This document shows, piece after piece, positions 6,380 through 10,129 of a stretch of 10,129 nt of DNA; within the stretch, counting starts at the first letter, position 1; every line of letters starts with the position of its first letter. Made by a program: the position numbers and the translations under genes. The notes below the pieces were generated by a model. The model was not told the origin of the DNA. It ran no database searches and saw only the letters and a program-made list of their open reading frames with translations. This DNA comes from PGZG01 sp040235405 (lineage in GTDB: Bacteria; Pseudomonadota; Gammaproteobacteria; Pseudomonadales; Alcanivoracaceae): positions 1 to 10,129 of the forward strand of contig JBECKT010000132.1 of the NCBI GenBank assembly GCA_040235405.1, read 5' to 3'.

Positions 6380-7609
6380 TCAGAACAACACGCGGGTGCG
6401 GATGGTAGCTTCAATATCGCGAAGCTTTTCCAGCGCCAGCTGGCTGTACCCGGAGTCCACATCGATCACGACGTAACCGATTTTGGCGTTGGTCTGCAAA
6501 TACTGACCGCCAATATTGATGCCATTTTCGGCAAATACGCTGTTGATCTTGCTGAGCACGCCCGGCACGTTCTGGTGAATGTGCAGCAGGCGGTGCATGC
6601 CAGGGTGCGCCGGCAGCGATACTTCCGGGAAGTTTACCGCGCTCAGGGTGGAGCCGTTGTCGGAATAACGAACCAGCTTTTCCGCCACTTCGGCGCCAAT
6701 GTTTTCCTGTGCTTCCTGAGTGGAACCGCCAACGTGCGGGGTCAGGATCACGTTGTCGAATTCACGCAGCGGCGAGATGAACTCGTCATCACTGGATTTC
6801 GGTTCTTCCGGGAATACGTCAATGGCCGCACCGAGCAGGTGACGATCCTTGATTGCCGCAGCCAGCGCGTCGATATCGACCACCTTGCCGCGCGCATAGT
6901 TGATCAGATAGCTGCCTTTCTTCATGGCGCGGATCTGCGGCTCCTTGATCATCCAGCGGGTTTCTGCAGTGTCCGGAACGTGCAGGCTGATCACATCGCA
7001 CATGCCGAGCAGCTCATTGAGGCTTTGCACCTGGCTGGCGTTGCCCAGCGGCAGCTTGGTGACGACGTCATAGAAGAACACCTTCATGCCCATCGATTCC
7101 GCCATCACCGACACCTGTGCGCCGATGTTGCCGTATCCGACCAGGCCGAGTTTCTTGCCGCGAATTTCGTAGCTGTCCCTGGCATTTTTCAGCCAGCCGC
7201 CGCGATGGCAGGAAGCATTGCGCTCGGCGATGCCGCGCATCAGGTTGATAATGTGAGCGATGATCAGCTCGGCCACCGAACGGGTGTTGGAGTAGGGCGC
7301 GTTGAATACCGGCACGCCGCGGACCAGCGCCGCATTCAGGTCCACCTGATTGGTGCCGATACAGAAACAGCCCACTGCCATCAGCTTTTCAGCGGCTTCA
7401 AAGATGTCTTCAGTCAGCTGAGTACGGGAACGGATGCCGATGACATGGGCATCACGTACCTTTTCCTTCAGCTCGTCGCCGGTCAGGGCGCCTTTCAGCG
7501 ATTCGATATTGGTGTAGCCCTGGGACTTCATGTGCTCCACGGCAGACTCATGAATACCTTCAAGAAGCACGATGCGGATCTTGTCCTTTTCAAAAGACGT
7601 CTTGGCCAT
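6380..7609 (-). CDS. serA: D-3-phosphoglycerate dehydrogenase
   Basis: The 409-residue enzyme oxidises 3-phosphoglycerate to 3-phosphohydroxypyruvate with NAD, the first committed step of L-serine synthesis. It closely follows E. coli SerA (410 residues) from MAKTSFEKDK to the end. Seen: FCIGTNQVDL (82-91), Rossmann motif GYGNIG (158-163), substrate/catalytic Arg240, Glu269 and His292 (LTPHVGGSTQEAQENIG), and a C-terminal ACT domain from about 340 with HIHQNVPG. His345, Asn347 and Asn365 correspond to the serine-binding His344, Asn346 and Asn364 of E. coli, so feedback inhibition by serine is probably kept. I chose ATG 7609 over the upstream in-frame start at 7672 because the family begins at MAK and the extra 21 residues lie over an intergenic palindrome. 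No strong Shine-Dalgarno is seen. It is divergent from the D-2-hydroxyglutarate dehydrogenase gene. Confidence 0.97.
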   Translation of the reverse strand: MAKTSFEKDKIRIVLLEGIHESAVEHMKSQGYTNIESLKGALTGDELKEKVRDAHVIGIRSRTQLTEDIFEAAEKLMAVGCFCIGTNQVDLNAALVRGVPVFNAPYSNTRSVAELIIAHIINLMRGIAERNASCHRGGWLKNARDSYEIRGKKLGLVGYGNIGAQVSVMAESMGMKVFFYDVVTKLPLGNASQVQSLNELLGMCDVISLHVPDTAETRWMIKEPQIRAMKKGSYLINYARGKVVDIDALAAAIKDRHLLGAAIDVFPEEPKSSDDEFISPLREFDNVILTPHVGGSTQEAQENIGAEVAEKLVRYSDNGSTLSAVNFPEVSLPAHPGMHRLLHIHQNVPGVLSKINSVFAENGINIGGQYLQTNAKIGYVVIDVDSGYSQLALEKLRDIEATIRTRVLF

Positions 7610-7637
7610 GGAGAAGCTGCCCGGTAGCTGGAAAAGA

Positions 7638-7664
7638 GGGCGCGTATGGTACCATAGCGCGCCC
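7638..7664. promoter_or_regulatory. 27-bp near-perfect palindrome in the serA / D2HGDH divergent spacer
   Basis: Left arm GGGCGCGTATGGT (7638-7650) mirrors right arm ACCATA (7651-7656), an extra G at 7657, then CGCGCCC (7658-7664). The core TGGTACCAT reads the same on both strands and resembles an extended -10 element (TGN-TACCAT). On the minus strand the palindrome is followed by TCTTTTCC and lies 28 nt before the serA ATG, so as RNA it also resembles a terminator/attenuator with an 11-bp stem and GTAC loop. Either an operator/promoter or a leader structure is possible. The repeat is directly visible; the role is inferred. Confidence 0.6.
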
Positions 7665-7763
7665 CGGATCACGCCAGTCCTGCTGCACTGGTGACCGATT
7701 GGTCCGGCATATTTCCCGGCTGATTCCCCGGCCCAGCCGAGCCGGTTAACAGAGAGAGCCCTG

Positions 7764-9146
7764 ATGTCCGCCGTTGCCGACCTGTTTCGCCCGCTGCTGG
7801 GCGCCCGTTGCCTGACTGACGAAGACAGCCTGAAACGCTATGGCGTGGACTGGACCAGGGTCTGGGCGCCGGCGCCCTCGGCTGTACTGCTGCCGGAAAC
7901 AACGGAAGAGGTGCAGGCCATTGTCCGGCTGGCCAACGAGCATCGCATTGCGCTGGTACCATCCGGTGGCCGCACCGGCCTGTCTGCGGCGGCGGTGGCC
8001 GCCGACGGTGAAGTGGTGGTGGCATTTGACCGGATGAACAAGGTTCTGGATTTTAGCCCGTTCGACCGCGCCGTGACCGTCCAGCCCGGTGTCATTACCC
8101 GGCAGCTGCAGGAATTTGCCGAGCAGCAGGGCCTGTTTTATCCGGTAGATTTTGCCTCCGCTGGCTCCAGCAATATCGGTGGCAACATCGGCACCAACGC
8201 CGGCGGCATCAAGGTGATCCGCTACGGCATGACCCGCGACTGGGTACTCGGCCTGAAGGTCGTGACCGGCAAGGGCGAGCTGCTTGACCTGAACAAGGGT
8301 CTGGTCAAGAACGCCACCGGCTATGACTTCCGCCACCTGATGATCGGCTCGGAGGGCACGCTCGGCTTTGTCGTTGAGGCGACGGTGAAGCTGGCCCGCC
8401 AGCCGAACAACCTGACCGTGCTGGTGCTTGGCGCGCCGGGCTTTCGCGAAGTGATGAGCATCCTGCATGCGTTCCAGTCGAAGATTGATCTGACCGCATT
8501 CGAGTTTTTCTCCGACAAGGCCATGGCCCATGTGCTGGCTCATGGCGTGCCGCGGCCGTTTGCAGCTGCAGCGCCGTTCTACTGCCTGCTCGAGTTTGAA
8601 GGCAGCTCGGAAGGCGTGATGAACGACGCCATGGCGCTGTTCGAGGACTGCGTCGAGAAAGGCTGGGTGCTGGACGGGGTGATGAGCCAGTCGCTGGCGC
8701 AAGCGGCGCAGCTGTGGCAGTTACGTGAGCGCATTTCCGAAAGCATTTCCGTTTATACGCCGTACAAGAATGATATTTCCGTGACGGTTGCCAGGGTGCC
8801 GGATTTCGTTGAGGAAGTGGATGCGATTGTTCAGGCCAACTACCCCGACTTCGAGATTGTCTGGTTCGGCCATATCGGCGACGGCAATATGCACCTGAAT
8901 ATCCTCAAGCCGGCGGATCTGCCGAAAGAGGAATTCTTTGCCCGCTGCAATAATGTGTCGAAGTGGGTGTTCGAGATTGTCGAGAAATACAACGGTTCGA
9001 TTTCGGCGGAACACGGGGTGGGGCGGACCAAGAAGGCTTATCTCGGTTACTCCCGTTCGGCAGAAGAAATCGCTTTGATGAAGGCCGTGAAGGCAGCGTT
9101 TGACCCGAACGGGATTATGAATCCCGGGAAGATTTTCGATCTGTAA
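7764..9146 (+). CDS. FAD-linked D-2-hydroxyglutarate dehydrogenase
   Basis: A 460-residue GlcD/D-lactate dehydrogenase-type flavoprotein. The N-terminal PCMH FAD domain has VPSGGRTGLSAAAVA (65-79), FASAGSSNIGGNIGTNAGG (130-148) and KNATGYDFRHLMIGSEGTLG (182-201). The C-terminal FAD-oxidase domain has metal/substrate residues His370 and His377 in GHIGDGNMHLNI and Glu416-His417 in SAEHGVG. LRERISES with Arg321 and Ser325, and YKNDIS with Lys335, parallel the R/T/K substrate-binding set I recall from human D2HGDH (LRERITEA, YKYDLS). This favours D-2-hydroxyglutarate over glycolate. It oxidises D-2-hydroxyglutarate to 2-oxoglutarate and passes electrons to a flavoprotein carrier or quinone. Divergence from serA matches the Pseudomonas arrangement in which the two enzymes are functionally coupled. 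Start ATG 7764 follows an AGAGAGAG tract. An alternative is another D-2-hydroxyacid dehydrogenase. Confidence 0.9.
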   Translation: MSAVADLFRPLLGARCLTDEDSLKRYGVDWTRVWAPAPSAVLLPETTEEVQAIVRLANEHRIALVPSGGRTGLSAAAVAADGEVVVAFDRMNKVLDFSPFDRAVTVQPGVITRQLQEFAEQQGLFYPVDFASAGSSNIGGNIGTNAGGIKVIRYGMTRDWVLGLKVVTGKGELLDLNKGLVKNATGYDFRHLMIGSEGTLGFVVEATVKLARQPNNLTVLVLGAPGFREVMSILHAFQSKIDLTAFEFFSDKAMAHVLAHGVPRPFAAAAPFYCLLEFEGSSEGVMNDAMALFEDCVEKGWVLDGVMSQSLAQAAQLWQLRERISESISVYTPYKNDISVTVARVPDFVEEVDAIVQANYPDFEIVWFGHIGDGNMHLNILKPADLPKEEFFARCNNVSKWVFEIVEKYNGSISAEHGVGRTKKAYLGYSRSAEEIALMKAVKAAFDPNGIMNPGKIFDL

Positions 9147-9160
9147 CACTGTCACACGTT

Positions 9161-9177
9161 GCAGGCGACAAGCCTGC
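9161..9177. repeat. Hairpin in left outer arm (REP-like unit)
   Basis: GCAGGC (9161-9166), loop GACAA, GCCTGC (9172-9177): a 6-bp perfect stem inside the left outer arm. It lies 14 nt after the D2HGDH stop. There is no T-tract, so I do not call it a terminator. A compact hairpin that also occurs inverted at 9360-9376 is how REP units are organised. Confidence 0.6.
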
Positions 9178-9359
9178 CGTGACGCAATATCTGGAAATGG
9201 CACGATGCGAGGCCGGGGTGATAATCAGGGGTGGCCGGGGCCCTCGGAGCCATGGATGGCGGAGAGGAGCTACAGGGACGTACTCGTGCGTGTCCCGGCC
9301 ACCCCTGATTATCACCCCGGCCGTCGACGTTCACCGCCAACCCCAACAAACCACACGCG

Positions 9360-9376
9360 GCAGGCTTGTCGCCTGC
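9360..9376. repeat. Hairpin in right outer arm (REP-like unit)
   Basis: GCAGGC, loop TTGTC, GCCTGC: the reverse complement of the hairpin at 9161-9177. It ends 6 nt before the Shine-Dalgarno of the FAH-family gene, close enough to influence ribosome access if it folds in the mRNA. Confidence 0.6.
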
Positions 9377-9382
9377 AACGTG

Positions 9383-9387
9383 AGGAG
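9383..9387 (+). promoter_or_regulatory. Ribosome binding site of the FAH-family gene, abutting the repeat
   Basis: AGGAG begins at the base immediately after the right outer arm (ends 9382) and lies 8 nt before ATG 9396. The repeat thus ends exactly at the translation signal. Confidence 0.7.
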
Positions 9388-9395
9388 AGCGCCAC

Positions 9396-10109
9396 ATGAG
9401 TTATCAGCATCGCTGGATTGACGGCTCGGCCATCGACCTGCCGGTTGGCAAGGTCGTCTGTGTTGGCCGCAATTATGCCGAGCATGCTCGCGAGCTGGGC
9501 AATGAAGTGCCGGACGCACCGATCCTGTTTATAAAGCCGGCTTCGTCGCTGGTACCGATGGCGCCGTCTTTCAACATTCCGACCGATCAGGGTGAAGTGC
9601 ATCACGAGATCGAGATGGCGCTGCTGGTGAGCGAGCGCTTGCAGAATGTCGATGCGCTGACGGCGCAATGGAGTATGGCCGGGTTTGGTCTTGGCCTGGA
9701 TCTGACCCTTCGCGATGTGCAGAACGAATTGAAGAAAAAAGGCCATCCGTGGGAGCGGGCCAAGGCTTTTGATGGCGCCTGCCCGGTGTCCGGATTTATT
9801 GATGCCCGTGGCGTGTCGTGGAAGCAGCCGATCGAGATTTCACTGGAAGTGAATGGCGCCCTGCGTCAGCGCGGCAATACCACGCAGATGCTGTTCCCGG
9901 TTTTTCAACTGGTGGCGCAAATGAGCAAGGTGTTCACCCTGGAACCGGGCGACATCATTCTTACCGGCACACCAAGTGGTGTCGCCGCGCTGCAGCCGGG
10001 GGATCAGCTGGTTGCCACCTTTGGCAATACGCTGAAGGTCAGCACCACCGTCACAGCGCGGGAGAATACTCAAGAAGTGGCAGGCAACGAGATTCGCGAA
10101 CGCTGGTAG
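9396..10109 (+). CDS. Fumarylacetoacetate hydrolase family protein, FAHD1/YcgM type
   Basis: A 237-residue cytoplasmic metalloenzyme. Members of this subfamily act on acylpyruvates or oxaloacetate (hydrolysis, decarboxylation or keto-enol tautomerisation). Seen: VCVGRNYAEHARELG with His30 and Glu33, matching the catalytic His-Glu pair I recall for FAHD1; KPASSLV (48-54); metal ligands Glu71 and Glu73 in EVHHEIEMAL and Asp102 in GLGLDLTLRDVQ; Lys124 in ERAKAFDGACP; and ILTGTPSGVA (188-197). All expected metal and catalytic positions are present, and the length fits YcgM (about 219 residues) plus a slightly longer N-terminus. It follows the D2HGDH gene in the same direction but is separated by the palindromic element, so co-transcription is uncertain. 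The stop TAG is at 10107-10109. Substrate is not determinable from sequence alone; oxaloacetate or an acylpyruvate is the best guess. Confidence 0.92.
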   Translation: MSYQHRWIDGSAIDLPVGKVVCVGRNYAEHARELGNEVPDAPILFIKPASSLVPMAPSFNIPTDQGEVHHEIEMALLVSERLQNVDALTAQWSMAGFGLGLDLTLRDVQNELKKKGHPWERAKAFDGACPVSGFIDARGVSWKQPIEISLEVNGALRQRGNTTQMLFPVFQLVAQMSKVFTLEPGDIILTGTPSGVAALQPGDQLVATFGNTLKVSTTVTARENTQEVAGNEIRERW

Positions 10110-10129
10110 TCTTCGAAAAACTGTAGGAG

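Larger units (their letters stand above)
9155..9382. repeat. Nested inverted-repeat element (MITE- or REPIN-like), 228 bp
   Basis: Two perfect inverted repeats are nested. The outer arms are 25 nt each: 9155-9179 beginning CACGTTGCAGGCGACAAG, and 9358-9382, its exact reverse complement. The inner arms are 29 nt each: 9211-9239 beginning GGCCGGGGTGATAATCAGG, and 9294-9322, its exact reverse complement. The spacers between outer and inner arms (31 and 35 nt) are similar in length and only weakly complementary. The 54-nt core (9240-9293) carries two further small hairpins. There is no ORF of merit inside and no transposase. It fills nearly all of the 249-bp gap between the dehydrogenase and FAH-family genes. 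Palindromic symmetry at two scales with no coding content fits a non-autonomous mobile repeat or a composite of REP-like units. No target-site duplication is obvious. Confidence 0.85.

Noticed and set aside
6575..7627. 350-codon plus-strand ORF opposite serA
   Set aside because: It is antisense to a near full-length SerA match. Its His/Ala/Gln-rich translation is typical of reverse frames of GC-rich genes.
7610..7672. N-terminal extension of SerA
   Set aside because: The extra residues have no counterpart in SerA homologues, and their DNA is the palindromic intergenic region.
7690..7763. Sigma-70 promoter for the D2HGDH gene (TTGGTC and ATATTT-like hexamers)
   Set aside because: The hexamers do not combine at 16-18 bp spacing with an acceptable match, so I do not call a promoter.
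7746..8702. 318-codon minus-strand ORF opposite the D2HGDH gene
   Set aside because: It lies opposite the FAD-domain motifs of the plus-strand gene, with no recognisable domain or ribosome site.
9155..9382. CRISPR array or integron attC site
   Set aside because: The repeats are inverted and occur once per arm, not direct and periodic. There are no cas or integrase genes, and no recognisable attC core sites.
9115..9421. Short ORFs inside the nested repeat, on both strands
   Set aside because: They repeat the same peptide-like strings in several frames because the DNA is palindromic. None has a ribosome site or a plausible protein composition.

Overview
The window looks like chromosomal core DNA of a gammaproteobacterium, probably a Pseudomonas-, Alcanivorax- or Marinobacter-like organism. 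The basis is the close SerA match to the enterobacterial enzyme, an LpoB/YcfL/COG3014 lipoprotein cluster, the divergent serA / D-2-hydroxyglutarate dehydrogenase pair known from Pseudomonas, moderately GC-rich DNA and compact palindromic intergenic repeats. The genus is a guess. I see no phage, IS transposase, CRISPR, tRNA or rRNA.

Layout. (1) Positions 1-1918, plus strand: the 3' part of an FAD-dependent aromatic-type monooxygenase, overlapped by 4 bp by an alpha/beta hydrolase of the monoacylglycerol lipase/lysophospholipase type. (2) Positions 2049-2456, plus strand: a small exported, highly charged, probably disordered protein with an aromatic C-terminal tail. A two-way terminator separates it from the converging next block. 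(3) Positions 2511-6254, minus strand, read right to left: a COG3014 lipoprotein, a YcfL lipoprotein, an LpoB-like lipoprotein, an internal terminator hairpin, then an exported three-domain protein resembling FlgT/CsgG. Together they look like an outer-membrane/periplasmic assembly module. (4) Positions 6380-7609, minus strand: serA, with every catalytic and serine-binding residue I could check in place. (5) Positions 7764-9146, plus strand: a D-2-hydroxyglutarate dehydrogenase, divergent from serA across a 154-bp spacer that holds a 27-bp near-perfect palindrome. (6) Positions 9155-9382: a striking nested inverted-repeat element. (7) Positions 9396-10109, plus strand: a fumarylacetoacetate hydrolase family protein of the FAHD1/YcgM type.

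How the genes work together. SerA oxidises 3-phosphoglycerate, an uphill step. In Pseudomonas it is known to be pulled forward by reducing 2-oxoglutarate to D-2-hydroxyglutarate, which the neighbouring dehydrogenase re-oxidises. The FAH-family enzyme downstream may handle oxaloacetate or acylpyruvates. The minus-strand lipoprotein genes are unrelated to serine synthesis and probably act at the cell envelope.

The strongest candidates for something undescribed are the nested palindromic element at 9155-9382, the palindrome in the serA leader, and the lipoprotein operon in which an LpoB-like protein with a short tether is encoded next to a FlgT/CsgG-like protein behind an internal terminator.
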